This document shows positions 44,256 through 53,968 of a DNA stretch of 64,000 nucleotides, one piece after another. Below the pieces are notes generated by a model that saw nothing but the letters and a program-made list of their open reading frames with translations, made no database searches and had not been told where the DNA came from. Position numbers and translations under genes: made by a program. The stretch's first letter is position 1. Every line of letters begins with the position of its first letter. This stretch comes from Malaciobacter halophilus (GTDB lineage Bacteria > Campylobacterota > Campylobacteria > Campylobacterales > Arcobacteraceae), in NCBI RefSeq assembly GCF_002837275.1, contig NZ_NXIF01000032.1, forward strand, positions 1-64,000. Reading direction: 5' to 3'.

Positions 44256-45026
44256 CTAAAATACTATCTTCTCCTGACCAATTCTATATAAAGCAAAATC
44301 ATACTTTATTGGGTCTAATTCATCAAACTCTTTTAGTTTTTGTGTTAGTAATATTGCAGATTTTAAGTCATATGTTTTTCTTTGAAGTAATTTCAATTTT
44401 TGTGATACTTTAAAAGTGTGTGTATCAAGAGGTATTATCAAATCTTTTTTATTAACCTTACTCCATAAACCTAAATCTAAATTATCATCTCTTATCATCC
44501 ACCTTAAATACATCATCCATCTTTTATATGGAGCATTTCCTATTTGTTTGATTTGTAAATTTTTATCTCTTTTAAGTGGACTTGATATTAAAAAAGTAAA
44601 ACCTTGAGAATTATAATTCGCAACATCATAGATTTTTCTAATTAGATTATCTAATCCTTCAAGAAGACTATTATCTTTTTTATAACCTTGAATAAAAATA
44701 TCATTTAAACTATCAATTTGTTTTAATCTTCTAAAAGTTTTAAATACTGTTTTTACATCTTCACTATTTTGAAAACGATAATAAAATTTATCAAGCTCTT
44801 TATCTATAATTTGCTCATTTTCATTTAATAACTCAAAATTTAAACTATCTAAAAATTTTACGATCAAAGAAGCTTTTCCATATCCAAATAATGCACATAA
44901 AAGTATTACATACTCATCTTCATATCTACTTGCCACTAATAAAGGGTCTGGTTTATCATAAGAAAGTTCACAATTGCTATTTCTATTACAAACTTCATTA
45001 TTTAAAAGCTTTTTTATATCTTGCAT
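44256..45026 (-). CDS. TIGR02757 family protein (DUF2400)
   Basis: A 256-aa soluble protein with the TIGR02757 pattern: YEDEYVILLCALFGYGKASLI near the N terminus (in part: LLCALFGYGKA) and IPLDTHTFKVSQKLKLL followed by DPIKYDFALYRIGQE at the C terminus. The fold is related to helix-hairpin-helix DNA glycosylases and the LDTHTFKVS segment resembles their active-site region, but no activity has been established as far as I know. It converges with the HD-GYP gene, 1 bp apart. Confidence 0.8.
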   Translation of the reverse strand: MQDIKKLLNNEVCNRNSNCELSYDKPDPLLVASRYEDEYVILLCALFGYGKASLIVKFLDSLNFELLNENEQIIDKELDKFYYRFQNSEDVKTVFKTFRRLKQIDSLNDIFIQGYKKDNSLLEGLDNLIRKIYDVANYNSQGFTFLISSPLKRDKNLQIKQIGNAPYKRWMMYLRWMIRDDNLDLGLWSKVNKKDLIIPLDTHTFKVSQKLKLLQRKTYDLKSAILLTQKLKEFDELDPIKYDFALYRIGQEKIVF

Positions 45027-45052
45027 TATCCAACCTAAAGTTTTTGATTTGG

Positions 45053-45058
45053 TATAAT
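45053..45058 (+). promoter_or_regulatory. Extended -10 for nitroreductase-SDR operon
   Basis: TGGTATAAT (hexamer at 45053-45058) lies 28 bp before the nitroreductase ATG. Confidence 0.55.
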
Positions 45059-45086
45059 ATCAACAATTTAAAAAAAAGAGTGTTAA

Positions 45087-45671
45087 ATGGAATATAATAA
45101 ATTAGAAAAATTAGTAAAAAACAGTAGATGTACAAGAAGGTATCAAAAAGATATTAAAGTAGATATTCAAGATTTAGAAGAACTAATCAATTTAGCAAGA
45201 GTATCTTCAAGTGCAAAAAATATGCAACCTTTAAAATATATTTTAGTAACACAAAAACAAGCAGTAAAAAAATTAGCAAAAACAGCTACATGGGCTGCTC
45301 ATCTTACTGATTGGAATCAAGATGAAGATGAAATACCAAGTGCTTTTATATTAGTATTAAATGATACTTCAATTGATGGCTTTGCCATGTTTGATGCAGG
45401 AGTAGCTTTTCAAACTATTAGTTTAGCAGCAACTTCAAAAAATTTAGATGTTTGCGCACTTGCATCTATTGATAAAAACCTTTGCAAAGAGTTATTCAAA
45501 ATTCCTTCATCTTTTGAAATACTAATAGGTATATCTATTGGAAAAGCAAATGAAATAATTAAGTTAGTAGAAGTAGAAAATGAAGATACAAACTATTATA
45601 GAGATACAAAGGATACACATTGTGTTCCCAAAAGAGATTTAAATGATATTATTTTAAGTAGGCACCAATGA
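45087..45671 (+). CDS. Nitroreductase-family flavoprotein
   Basis: A 194-aa FMN-dependent nitroreductase-like protein. The N-terminal SRCTRRYQKD segment carries the phosphate-binding Arg pair, followed by SSSAKNMQPLKYILV and a C-terminal KANEIIKLVEVE. Such enzymes reduce nitro groups, quinones or other electrophiles with NAD(P)H; the physiological substrate is open. Its last codons overlap the SDR gene by 4 bp, so both are translated from one mRNA. Confidence 0.85.
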   Translation: MEYNKLEKLVKNSRCTRRYQKDIKVDIQDLEELINLARVSSSAKNMQPLKYILVTQKQAVKKLAKTATWAAHLTDWNQDEDEIPSAFILVLNDTSIDGFAMFDAGVAFQTISLAATSKNLDVCALASIDKNLCKELFKIPSSFEILIGISIGKANEIIKLVEVENEDTNYYRDTKDTHCVPKRDLNDIILSRHQ

Positions 45672-46492
45672 AAAATATCTTAATTACTGGATGTTCTACA
45701 GGTATTGGTCTTCAAACTGCAATTACACTAAAAGAAAAAGGTTTTAAAGTCTATGCCACAGCTAGAAAAAAAACAGATGTACAAAAGTTAAGAAACTTAG
45801 GATTAATTAGTTATAAACTAGATATAACAAAACCTAAAAATATAACAAAAGTTTTAGAAAAAATTTTACAAGAAGATGGAAAACTAAATGCTGTTTTCAA
45901 TAATGCAGGATATGGTCAACCAGGTGCTGTTGAAGATATTTCTACAAATGTTTTAAAAGAACAATTTGAAACAAATCTTTTTGGTTTACATGAAATGACA
46001 ATTCAAACTATGAAAATATTTAGAAAGCAAGGCTTTGGAAAGCTTATTCAGCATAGTTCTGTTTTAGGAATTATCTCTCTTAAATTTAGAGGTGCATACA
46101 ATGCAAGTAAATATGCAATTGAAGGATTAACTGATACTTTAAGACAAGAATTGATAAATAGTAATATAAGTGTTAGTTTGATTAATACTGGACCGGTAAC
46201 TTCTAAATTTAGAGAAAATGCTTTAAAAAAATTCAATAAAAATATTACTATTGAAGGAAGCTATTTTGAAGCAATTTACAAAAATGAAGTGAAAAAAAGA
46301 TTAGAATCAACTGATGATACAAAAACACTATTTAATCTTCCAGCAAGTTCTGTTGCAAATGTTGTTTTAAAAATTATGAATAGTGAAAAACCAAAACCTA
46401 GATATTATGTAACTAAAGCTACTTATATTTTAGGATTTGCAAAAAGAGTTTTAAGTACAAATTTACTTGATAGATTATTAAATAGAGTATAA
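45668..46492 (+). CDS. Short-chain dehydrogenase/reductase
   Basis: A 274-aa classical SDR. The nucleotide motif is TGCSTGIGLQTA, NNAGYG is present, and the catalytic Ser is in QHSSVLG and the Tyr-Lys pair in YNASKYAIEG. The Ala/Arg pattern after strand 2 (TARKKTD) suggests NADP. The substrate is unknown. It follows the nitroreductase gene with a 4-bp overlap and ends in a terminator shared with the convergent nhaC gene. Confidence 0.88.
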   Translation: MKNILITGCSTGIGLQTAITLKEKGFKVYATARKKTDVQKLRNLGLISYKLDITKPKNITKVLEKILQEDGKLNAVFNNAGYGQPGAVEDISTNVLKEQFETNLFGLHEMTIQTMKIFRKQGFGKLIQHSSVLGIISLKFRGAYNASKYAIEGLTDTLRQELINSNISVSLINTGPVTSKFRENALKKFNKNITIEGSYFEAIYKNEVKKRLESTDDTKTLFNLPASSVANVVLKIMNSEKPKPRYYVTKATYILGFAKRVLSTNLLDRLLNRV

Positions 46493-46516
46493 AAAAAGAG
46501 CAAATGCTCTTTTTTT
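46491..46516. terminator. Bidirectional terminator between SDR and NhaC genes
   Basis: AAAAAAAGAGCA (46491-46502) and TGCTCTTTTTTT (46505-46516) form a stem with A and T runs on the two sides. Confidence 0.85.
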
Positions 46517-48230
46517 ATTTTGTTTCTTGATTTAAAAATGGTTTCCCATAAAATCTTATTGTTAGAATAATAGCAACAATTCCAAGAGGAAGTAAAATAG
46601 CTGCTGAATATCCTAATGCAGCTGGAATATATCCAAATATAATTGCAATTGCACCTACAAATAATGCATAAGGTAACTGTGTAGAAATATGGTCCATATG
46701 GTCACAACTAGCACCCATTGATGAAAGAATTGATGTATCAGAAATAGGAGAACAATGATCACCAAAAATTGCACCTGTTAAAACAGCACCAATATTTAAA
46801 ATAATATAATCACTTAATGCCATAGGCTCTAAACCTACATGAAGTCCAACAGCATTTGCTAAAGGAATAGTTAAAGGCATTAAAATTCCCATTGTACCAT
46901 ATGAAGTACCAGTTGAAAATGAGATAATAGAACCCAAAATAAATATTACAGAAGGTAAAATAAACTGTGGAGTTGAATCAGATAATAACGATACTAAATA
47001 AATTGAAGTTCCAAGCTCTTTAATCACAGCAGAAATAGACCATGCTAAGATTAAGATTACAGCAGTAATAACTAAAGCTTTTACACCTAATACCCATGTT
47101 TCAAGTGCTTCACTTAGATTAAATATTTTTTGTTGCATACCCATAGCAATAGCAACAATTGAAGCAAAAAGAGCAGCTTCAAAAAGTACAATTGAAGCAT
47201 CAGCCGCACCAAAACAATCACGAATAGAACTAAATGCATAAGGATTTTCTTGAACAGCTTTTAAAGTCTCTCCCTCTAAAGCACTTAATCCATTAAAATA
47301 AAAACCTAAAAAAGCAACTACTATTAGTGAAAAAATAGGAATAATTGCATTCCACATTGAGTATTCTACATCTTCTTTTGGAGCAAGTGTTGATGACTCT
47401 TGATTTAGGTGTTCTTCTTGTCTTTTATGTCTTGATACTTTACCAGTATTTGCTGCTCTAATTGCTGCTGTTCTCATTGGTCCAAACTCTCTTAGAAAAT
47501 ATGCAGAGAAGAAAACAAATGCTAACATCAAAATGTTATAAAATCTATAAGGAATAGTTTCAACAAAAATAGCATAAGCATTAATATCAGGTTGTCCTAT
47601 CATTACATATGCATCTTTAATAAGTGAAATTTCATATCCAATCCAAGTAGAAATAAGTGCAATCCCCGCAATTGGTGCAGCAGTAGCATCGATAACAAAA
47701 GCAAGTTTTTCCCTTGCTATTTTAAGTTTATCAGAAACAGGTCTCATAATAGGACCAATAATTAGTGAGTTTGCATAATCATCAAAGAAAATAAAAAAAC
47801 CCATAAGCCAAGTATATATTTGAGCACTTGCTGGAGTTTTTGCTTTAGTTGCAAGTTTTTGAGCGATTGCTCTTGGTCCACCCATTTTAGTAATTACAGC
47901 GATTAAACCACCAATTGTAAGTACTTGTAAGATAATTCCCGCATTCCAAGAATCAGCCATTGAACCAATCATCTTTCTTACAACATCTACAAATGCTCCT
48001 GCAAATGCTAGAAATACATTACCATCAACTACATTTACCATAAATGTACCTACAAAAATACCCATAAATAGTGAAAAAATCACATTTCTTGTGATAAAAG
48101 CCAACACAATAGCTACTAATGGAGGAAGTAAGGTCCACACTCCAAACAGCTCAGCATTAGCGTTTTTGTCAGCTAATAGCATCACAGGTAAAAATGCCAT
48201 TAACAACACGCTTTTTGTTATTCTGTTCAA
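46515..48230 (-). CDS. Na+/H+ antiporter, NhaC family
   Basis: 571 aa with an N-terminal signal-like segment and about 12-13 membrane helices. The NhaC-type signatures include FFDDYANSLIIGPIMRP and FGDHCSPISDTSILSSMGA, where acidic and polar residues form the transport path. It likely exchanges Na+ for H+, though some members carry amino or dicarboxylic acids. It starts with TTG at 48230 after a GGAG. Together with NhaD it points to active sodium handling. Confidence 0.88.
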   Translation of the reverse strand: MNRITKSVLLMAFLPVMLLADKNANAELFGVWTLLPPLVAIVLAFITRNVIFSLFMGIFVGTFMVNVVDGNVFLAFAGAFVDVVRKMIGSMADSWNAGIILQVLTIGGLIAVITKMGGPRAIAQKLATKAKTPASAQIYTWLMGFFIFFDDYANSLIIGPIMRPVSDKLKIAREKLAFVIDATAAPIAGIALISTWIGYEISLIKDAYVMIGQPDINAYAIFVETIPYRFYNILMLAFVFFSAYFLREFGPMRTAAIRAANTGKVSRHKRQEEHLNQESSTLAPKEDVEYSMWNAIIPIFSLIVVAFLGFYFNGLSALEGETLKAVQENPYAFSSIRDCFGAADASIVLFEAALFASIVAIAMGMQQKIFNLSEALETWVLGVKALVITAVILILAWSISAVIKELGTSIYLVSLLSDSTPQFILPSVIFILGSIISFSTGTSYGTMGILMPLTIPLANAVGLHVGLEPMALSDYIILNIGAVLTGAIFGDHCSPISDTSILSSMGASCDHMDHISTQLPYALFVGAIAIIFGYIPAALGYSAAILLPLGIVAIILTIRFYGKPFLNQETK

Positions 48231-48331
48231 ATTAAAATCTCCGTTTAAAAAATTTTGCTATTTTAACATAAAAATCATTTAATTGTTATTTATAAGTTTC
48301 ATCAAGAATAGATGCAAAAGATAATATGAAA

Positions 48332-49126
48332 TTATAAAATATCTTTTGTATTCGCTTTTTGTTGTAAAAAATCAGATATTTGAATAAGACTAAAAGTTAC
48401 AAGAAATATCATAAGACCAGGGAAAAAACTAACCCACCAAGCTATATCAATTACTGCTTTTCCATCACTTAATAAACTACCCCAAGACATATTAGGAGGA
48501 TTTACTCCTAATCCTAGAAAAGAGAGTCCTGACTCAGCTAAAATTGCACCACCTACTGTAAAAGTAAAAGAGATAAGAAAAATTGGGGCTAAAAGAGGAG
48601 CAAAATATTTAAATATGATTTTTGTATTTGAAACATTTGCTAATTTTAATATCTTTATATATGGTTTATTTGAAATTGCAAAACTTTCACTTCTTATAAG
48701 TCTAGCCATACTCATCCAACCGGTAATTGAAATTACTATAATTAAAATTATTGTAGAAGCTTGAATATAAGAAACTAATGCTAAAAGTAGAAAAAAAGTA
48801 GGAAAAGTTAAAAACAAATCTATTAATACTGTAATTGTTTTATCTACTTTTCCTTTAAAAAAACCTGCATTTATCCCAATAAAAAGCCCAATAATAGAAG
48901 TAATCATAGCAGATAAAAAACCAATAATTAAAGAAGTCTGCCCACCTTGTAAAACTCTTGCTAAAACATCTCTTCCTAATCTATCTGTTCCAAAAGGATG
49001 CATAAAAGAAGGCGAAGACAAAATCTCATTTGGATTTAATGCGTATGCAGATGTAGTATAAAAAAAAGGTAATAAAAAAACAGCTATTACTAAAGATATT
49101 AATACTACAACTGCAACTTTAAACAT
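48332..49126 (-). CDS. ABC transporter permease, peptide/nickel type (OppC/DppC-like)
   Basis: A 264-aa inner-membrane permease with an N-terminal anchor helix, the OppC entry motif HPFGTDRLGRDVLARVLQG, five more helices, and the EAA-type loop (MARLIRSESFAIS, AESGLSFLGLGVNPPNMSWG). It would pair with an OppB-like permease, two ATPases and a binding protein, none of which is in this window. It lies 8 bp downstream of rsmD on the same strand. The substrate is probably a peptide, or possibly nickel; this cannot be decided. Confidence 0.85.
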   Translation of the reverse strand: MFKVAVVVLISLVIAVFLLPFFYTTSAYALNPNEILSSPSFMHPFGTDRLGRDVLARVLQGGQTSLIIGFLSAMITSIIGLFIGINAGFFKGKVDKTITVLIDLFLTFPTFFLLLALVSYIQASTIILIIVISITGWMSMARLIRSESFAISNKPYIKILKLANVSNTKIIFKYFAPLLAPIFLISFTFTVGGAILAESGLSFLGLGVNPPNMSWGSLLSDGKAVIDIAWWVSFFPGLMIFLVTFSLIQISDFLQQKANTKDIL

Positions 49127-49134
49127 ATATACTC

Positions 49135-49728
49135 TTATTTATGAATATAATATGACAACGAACTTTTTCCAAACTTTTTAGTTTTATTTAACTTAAAAAG
49201 ACCTAACTCTTCTGGCATATTTAAAGTTGATACATGCTCAAAAGTTATTAAAAAAATATTTTTATTTTTGATATTTCTTACAATTTCAAATGATTTTTCA
49301 TAAATATCATCCATTCCATCTCTATAATCAAAGGGAGGATCAATATAAACTATTAACTCATCTGTTGAGTTTTTTAAACTATCTAAAATAGCTGGTAATT
49401 GAACAAAAGTATCTCCATGTAAAGTTTGACATTTATCTACTTCTATTGCTTTACAATTTTTAACTAATATATTATATGAATTTTTATCTTTTTCTACAAA
49501 ATAAGATCTTTTAGCATCTCTACTAACTGCTTCTAAACCTATACTTCCACTTCCTGCAAAAGCTTCTATAAAAATTTTATCTATAATATCAAACTGCAAA
49601 ACATTAAAAAAGGACTCTTTTAGTCTTGATTTTGAACTTCTCGTAACATCTAAAGAAGGTAATTCAATTTTTTTACCTTTATATTTACCTGCAATTATTT
49701 GTGTTGTTAATATATTATTTTTTTTCAT
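49135..49728 (-). CDS. rsmD: 16S rRNA (guanine(966)-N2)-methyltransferase
   Basis: 197 aa, RsmD family: IIAGKYKGKKIELPSLDVTR at the N terminus in part (AGKYKGKKIELP), RSSKSRLKESFFNVL, the SAM motif FAGSGSIGLEAVSR, and the catalytic DPPF in YIDPPFDYRD. It methylates the exocyclic N2 of G966 in the 30S head. It lies between purE and the permease gene with 8-12 bp gaps, in what looks like a purK-purE-rsmD-permease operon. Confidence 0.9.
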   Translation of the reverse strand: MKKNNILTTQIIAGKYKGKKIELPSLDVTRSSKSRLKESFFNVLQFDIIDKIFIEAFAGSGSIGLEAVSRDAKRSYFVEKDKNSYNILVKNCKAIEVDKCQTLHGDTFVQLPAILDSLKNSTDELIVYIDPPFDYRDGMDDIYEKSFEIVRNIKNKNIFLITFEHVSTLNMPEELGLFKLNKTKKFGKSSLSYYIHK

Positions 49729-49740
49729 ATTTCCTAAAAC

Positions 49741-50265
49741 TTATTTTGATATTGTTTTTAAATACTCTTCATATTTTATATCTTCTAATTTATCAATTTT
49801 AACTTGAACTTCATCAAGCATACTTTTTTTGTACTCTTTGATTTTTTTTCTTATTTCTTTACTTTTTACACCAAGAATTTGTGCTGCTAGAATACCTGCA
49901 TTTTTTGCCCCATTAATTGCAACTGTAGCAACAGGAACTCCACCTGGCATTTGAACAATAGATAAAAGTGAATCCATTCCTTCTAATGATGAACCTTTAA
50001 CAGGTACTCCAATTACTGGAAGAGCAGTAAGAGAAGCAACCATTCCAGGTAGATGTGCAGCTCCTCCAGCTCCTGCTATAATCACTCTAATTCCTCTTTT
50101 TTCTGCACTTTCTGAATATTTTACTAATCTTTTTGGCGTTCTATGTGCTGATACTATCGTAACTTCATACTCTATTCCAAACTCTTCACACATTTGTGCA
50201 GCAGCTTTCATAACAGGAAGGTCTGAATCACTTCCCATAATAATTCCAACTAATGGCTTACTCAT
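49741..50265 (-). CDS. purE: N5-carboxyaminoimidazole ribonucleotide mutase
   Basis: 174 aa. The class I PurE signature is at the N terminus ([19 protein letters not shown]), followed by [10 protein letters not shown] with the catalytic His and the Gly-rich [12 protein letters not shown]. It rearranges N5-CAIR to CAIR in purine synthesis, taking product from PurK. Its start overlaps the purK stop by 4 bp. Confidence 0.96.
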   Translation of the reverse strand: MSKPLVGIIMGSDSDLPVMKAAAQMCEEFGIEYEVTIVSAHRTPKRLVKYSESAEKRGIRVIIAGAGGAAHLPGMVASLTALPVIGVPVKGSSLEGMDSLLSIVQMPGGVPVATVAINGAKNAGILAAQILGVKSKEIRKKIKEYKKSMLDEVQVKIDKLEDIKYEEYLKTISK

Positions 50266-51413
50266 ACTTTTTTGCTCCCTTTTATTTTTAAAATATTTTT
50301 TGCTTTATTTGCTTTTTCTAAAGCTTTATTAATATCATCATCTAAAACTGTAATATGTCCCATTTTTCTAAATGGCTTTGTAACACTCTTACCATAAAAG
50401 TGAAATGATAATTCAGGAATATCCAAAGCCTCATGAATACCCTCTATAAATGGTTCTCCTTCATATCCCTCTTCTCCAAGCAAATTAACCATAACAGCAG
50501 GTGATATAAGTTTAGTAGAACCTAAAGGTAAGTTTGTAACTGCTCTAATAATTTGTTCAAATTGTGAAGTAGCACATGCTTCAACTGTATAATGCCCTGA
50601 ATTGTGAGGTCTTGGAGCAATTTCATTTACTAAAACTTCTCCTTTTTTAGTTAAAAATAGTTCTACTCCAAAAATACCCACACCATCTAAAGCTTTAATT
50701 GAATCAATAGATACATCAATAGCTTTTTGTTCTATGTGTTTTGAAACTCTTGCAGGAGCCATCACACTATCACAAATATTTACTCTTTCATCAAAAAGCA
50801 TTTCTACTACTGGATAACATTTAATTTCACCTTCAATATTTCTAGCAACAATAATAGCAAGCTCTTTATCAATATCAACTAACTCTTCAATAAATGATTC
50901 TGCTTTAATACAATTTTGTATATCTTGAGGTGTTTTTAACATTTGTACACCTTTACCATCATAACCACCTAATTTAGCTTTTTGAATCACAGGAAATCCA
51001 AAAGAAGCTAAATCATCATTATTTTTTACATCCTTATATGCAGGTACAGGAATACCCTTTTCATCAAGAAGCTTCTTTTGTTCATATTTATTTTGTATTA
51101 ATTCCATTACATAAGGAGATGGATGAATATTATGACCGGCATCATACAGCTCTTTTAATACAGAAGTATCAATATGTTCTAACTCAAAAGTTGTAACATC
51201 ACTCTCATTTACAATTTGAGTTAATTTCTCTTTGTCATAAAATCCACCTATTATTTGTCTATCTGAAACTTGTGCTGCAGGGCAGTTTGGAGTTGGGTCA
51301 AGAATAGTTACATTAAATCCCATTTTTTTTGCTTTTTGAGACATAATTTTACCTAATTGTCCCCCACCAATAATTCCTAGTTTTAACCCTGAGTAGTTAA
51401 AGTCTTTGTTCAT
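50262..51413 (-). CDS. purK: N5-carboxyaminoimidazole ribonucleotide synthase
   Basis: 383 aa in the preferred frame, ATP-grasp fold: the N-terminal [36 protein letters not shown] for ATP binding, and [17 protein letters not shown] for the metal site. It makes N5-CAIR from AIR, bicarbonate and ATP. The frame extends to an ATG at 51428, but that ATGGAG supplies the GGAG ribosome site for the ATG at 51413 (MNKDFNYSG), which I prefer. Confidence 0.94.
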   Translation of the reverse strand: MNKDFNYSGLKLGIIGGGQLGKIMSQKAKKMGFNVTILDPTPNCPAAQVSDRQIIGGFYDKEKLTQIVNESDVTTFELEHIDTSVLKELYDAGHNIHPSPYVMELIQNKYEQKKLLDEKGIPVPAYKDVKNNDDLASFGFPVIQKAKLGGYDGKGVQMLKTPQDIQNCIKAESFIEELVDIDKELAIIVARNIEGEIKCYPVVEMLFDERVNICDSVMAPARVSKHIEQKAIDVSIDSIKALDGVGIFGVELFLTKKGEVLVNEIAPRPHNSGHYTVEACATSQFEQIIRAVTNLPLGSTKLISPAVMVNLLGEEGYEGEPFIEGIHEALDIPELSFHFYGKSVTKPFRKMGHITVLDDDINKALEKANKAKNILKIKGSKKV

Positions 51414-51428
51414 CAATAATTTCTCCAT

Positions 51429-51767
51429 ACAAAATTTTAATTATTTTTAAATAACACCAGCTTTTCTAAAGTAGAGCCTATTATTAGTTTATCAACTATT
51501 TTAAATCAAAGTAACAATTTTAAATTAAGTTATAAAATAGAGATATTTACTTGTAAGATAAAAAGGCAAATAAATTGTTTGAATTATCAAACATATATAA
51601 TAATCAGTCTCCACACATAATTAACACCTAATTGTTATATTATAGCACTTACTTCATTAAAAGTTGTTCAGGCATATAAAAACCTTTGTTAAGCTTAGAT
51701 TAACATTTGAGTAAAATAAGATTAATATTTAAAGAGTACAATTTCAAAAAAAAGGAGATATAATAAA
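51429..51767. other. Intergenic region between purK and PepSY gene
   Basis: About 340 bp of AT-rich DNA between divergent genes. I see no coding frame, tRNA or strong hairpin. It should contain the purK and PepSY promoters. Confidence 0.45.
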
Positions 51768-52364
51768 GTGAAAAAAAGTAAAAACTTATCACAAAAATTT
51801 AGACAATGGCATAGAGACTTAGGTTACTTAGTAATAGGTATAACAATTATATACTCTCTTTCAGGAATAATGTTATCATTTAGAGATTTACATATTTTTG
51901 AGAAAGAATATATATTAAATACAAAGATAGAAAAAAATGCAACTAATGTAGAAACAAAAATAATTGATGCTTTTTCAAATATCAAACAAAAACAAGAACT
52001 TCCTTCACATGTAATAAAAAAATCAGTAATTGATTCAATAAAAATTATTGAAGATACAGATACTTATACTAAGTATCAAGTTTCAAGAAAAAAGAACATG
52101 AAGATTATTACTTATTATAAAAATAGTGGAGAAGTTATCTACTCAATTAGTGCTTATCCAACATTTATAAAACCTTTTATTGATGCACATAAATCATCAT
52201 CTCAAGATAGATGGGCTTATTTAGCTTTAGCTTACTCAATAATACTATTTTTTCTAGCTATATCTGCTATTTTTATGGTAAAAGGAAAGTATGGATTTAA
52301 ACAAAGAGGAGTATATTTAACTTTATTGGGAGTTTTAATTGTTGCAGCATTTTTATATATATAA
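51768..52364 (+). CDS. PepSY-associated membrane protein
   Basis: A 198-aa protein of the PepSY-TM type. TM1 carries FRQWHRDLGYLVIGITIIYSL (in part: WHRDLGYLVIG) with the conserved His, then a periplasmic domain of about 100 residues (40-140), an IDAHKSS motif, and two closing helices (about 147-167 and 178-198). Related proteins act in iron or siderophore reduction or as small respiratory assembly factors. The start appears to be GTG at 51768 after AAAGGAG. It is monocistronic with its own terminator. Confidence 0.75.
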   Translation: MKKSKNLSQKFRQWHRDLGYLVIGITIIYSLSGIMLSFRDLHIFEKEYILNTKIEKNATNVETKIIDAFSNIKQKQELPSHVIKKSVIDSIKIIEDTDTYTKYQVSRKKNMKIITYYKNSGEVIYSISAYPTFIKPFIDAHKSSSQDRWAYLALAYSIILFFLAISAIFMVKGKYGFKQRGVYLTLLGVLIVAAFLYI

Positions 52365-52393
52365 TCTTATGCAATTAGCATAAGATTATATAT
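52357..52393. terminator. Bidirectional terminator between PepSY gene and rny
   Basis: A perfect 16-bp inverted repeat (52357-52372 and 52378-52393, core TAATCTTATGC/GCATAAGATTA, loop AATTA) in the 34-bp convergent gap. Confidence 0.8.
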
Positions 52394-52398
52394 TTAGA

Positions 52399-53958
52399 TT
52401 ATCTAGCGTAACTTTCAGCTCTAGATTCTCTAATAACATTAACTTTAATCTCACCTGGATATTGAACTTTTGCTTCAATATCCTGCGCGATTTCATTTGC
52501 AAGAAGTACAGCTTCATCATCATTAACTAATTCAGCTTTTACAATAACCCTTACTTCCCTTCCAGCATTAATAGCAAAAGCATTTAATACTCCTGTTTTA
52601 GAAGTAGAGATATTTTCAACCTCTTCTACTCTTTTTAAGAAGCTTTCTAATACTTCTCTTCTAGCACCTGGTCTTGCAGCACTTAAAGCATCTGCTGCAC
52701 AAACAGCAGCACTTTCAACATTTATAGGCTCTTCATGTCCATGATGTGCATAAATAGCATTTATAACTGTTTCATTCTCTTCATACCTTTTACACATCTC
52801 TGCCCCTAAGTGTACATGAGAACCGGGCATATCATGAGTTAATGCTTTTCCAATATCATGTAAAAGACCTGCTCTTCTTGCTAAGATTGCATCTCCACCC
52901 ATTTGAGCAGCTAATAATCCAGCTAAATTTGCAACTTCTAAAGTATGCTTTAATGCATTTTGACCATAAGAAGCTCTATATCTTAATCTTCCTACTAATT
53001 TTACTAATTCTGGATGCATAGAACCAATGCCAAGTTCTAAAATAACATCTTCACCCTCTTTTTGAATATTTTTATCAAACTCATGTTTTACTTTTTTGTA
53101 AATCTCTTCAATTCTTGCTGGTTGAATTCGTCCATCTTCTAAAAGCTCTTCAATAGTTTTAGTTGCAATTGCACGTCTATAAAGATTAAAAGATGAGATA
53201 GTAATAGTATTTGGAGTATCATCAATAATAATATCTACTCCTAAAAGCATCTCAAGTGCTTTAATATTTCTACCCTCTTTTCCAATAATTTTTCCTTTTG
53301 TTTCTTCATCACTTAAAGGAAGATTATTTATCAATCTTTCTGCTGCAAACTCACCAGCATATCTTGTAACCGCTTGAGAAAGCATATTATTTATCTCTTC
53401 TTTAGCATTTATTTCAGCTGCTTTATACTGCTTTCTAAAAATAGATGCTATTTGTGCTCTACTATCTTCTTTTACTTTTTCAAGCATTAACTCTTTTGCT
53501 TCTTCTTGAGTAAGTCCAGAAGCATTTTCTAAAACTTTAATTGCTTTACTTATTTTATCTTCATAAGTTTTTTGTTGTTTTTTTAAACCCTCTTTAATTG
53601 TAGTAATTTTTTTATTTTTTTCTACAATCTCAGCTTTTTGTTCTTGGATTACTTTTAGTTCAGTTTCAAGATGTTTATTTAGCTCTTTTTCTTTTTTTTC
53701 TATTTTAAAAAGCATATCATCATACTCTTTTTTAGCTGCTCTAAACTCTTTATCGTAATCTTTTTTTGCTTTTATTTGAGCATCTTTTAATACTACCTCT
53801 GCTTCATGCTCAATTACTTTTGCTTTTGCTTTTGCTTGTTCAATTAAAATATCAAACTTCGCACTATAAAACTTTTTAACTATTAGTACACTAACCAAAG
53901 CTGTAAGAATGGCAGTAATAACCCCTACAACAATTGATTCCATCATTATTAATTCCAT
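52399..53958 (-). CDS. rny: Ribonuclease Y
   Basis: 519 aa. An N-terminal membrane anchor (about residues 7-27), then a long coiled coil to about 200, a KH RNA-binding domain (GRNIKALEMLLGVDIIIDDT in part: GRNIKALEMLLG), and an HD domain with GLLHDIGKALTHD. It is an endoribonuclease initiating mRNA decay at the membrane. The frame extends to a TTG at 53964, but the AAGG ribosome site fits the ATG at 53958 better. The 5-formyl-THF cyclo-ligase gene lies just upstream. Confidence 0.95.
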   Translation of the reverse strand: MELIMMESIVVGVITAILTALVSVLIVKKFYSAKFDILIEQAKAKAKVIEHEAEVVLKDAQIKAKKDYDKEFRAAKKEYDDMLFKIEKKEKELNKHLETELKVIQEQKAEIVEKNKKITTIKEGLKKQQKTYEDKISKAIKVLENASGLTQEEAKELMLEKVKEDSRAQIASIFRKQYKAAEINAKEEINNMLSQAVTRYAGEFAAERLINNLPLSDEETKGKIIGKEGRNIKALEMLLGVDIIIDDTPNTITISSFNLYRRAIATKTIEELLEDGRIQPARIEEIYKKVKHEFDKNIQKEGEDVILELGIGSMHPELVKLVGRLRYRASYGQNALKHTLEVANLAGLLAAQMGGDAILARRAGLLHDIGKALTHDMPGSHVHLGAEMCKRYEENETVINAIYAHHGHEEPINVESAAVCAADALSAARPGARREVLESFLKRVEEVENISTSKTGVLNAFAINAGREVRVIVKAELVNDDEAVLLANEIAQDIEAKVQYPGEIKVNVIRESRAESYAR

Positions 53959-53968
53959 ATTCAAAACC

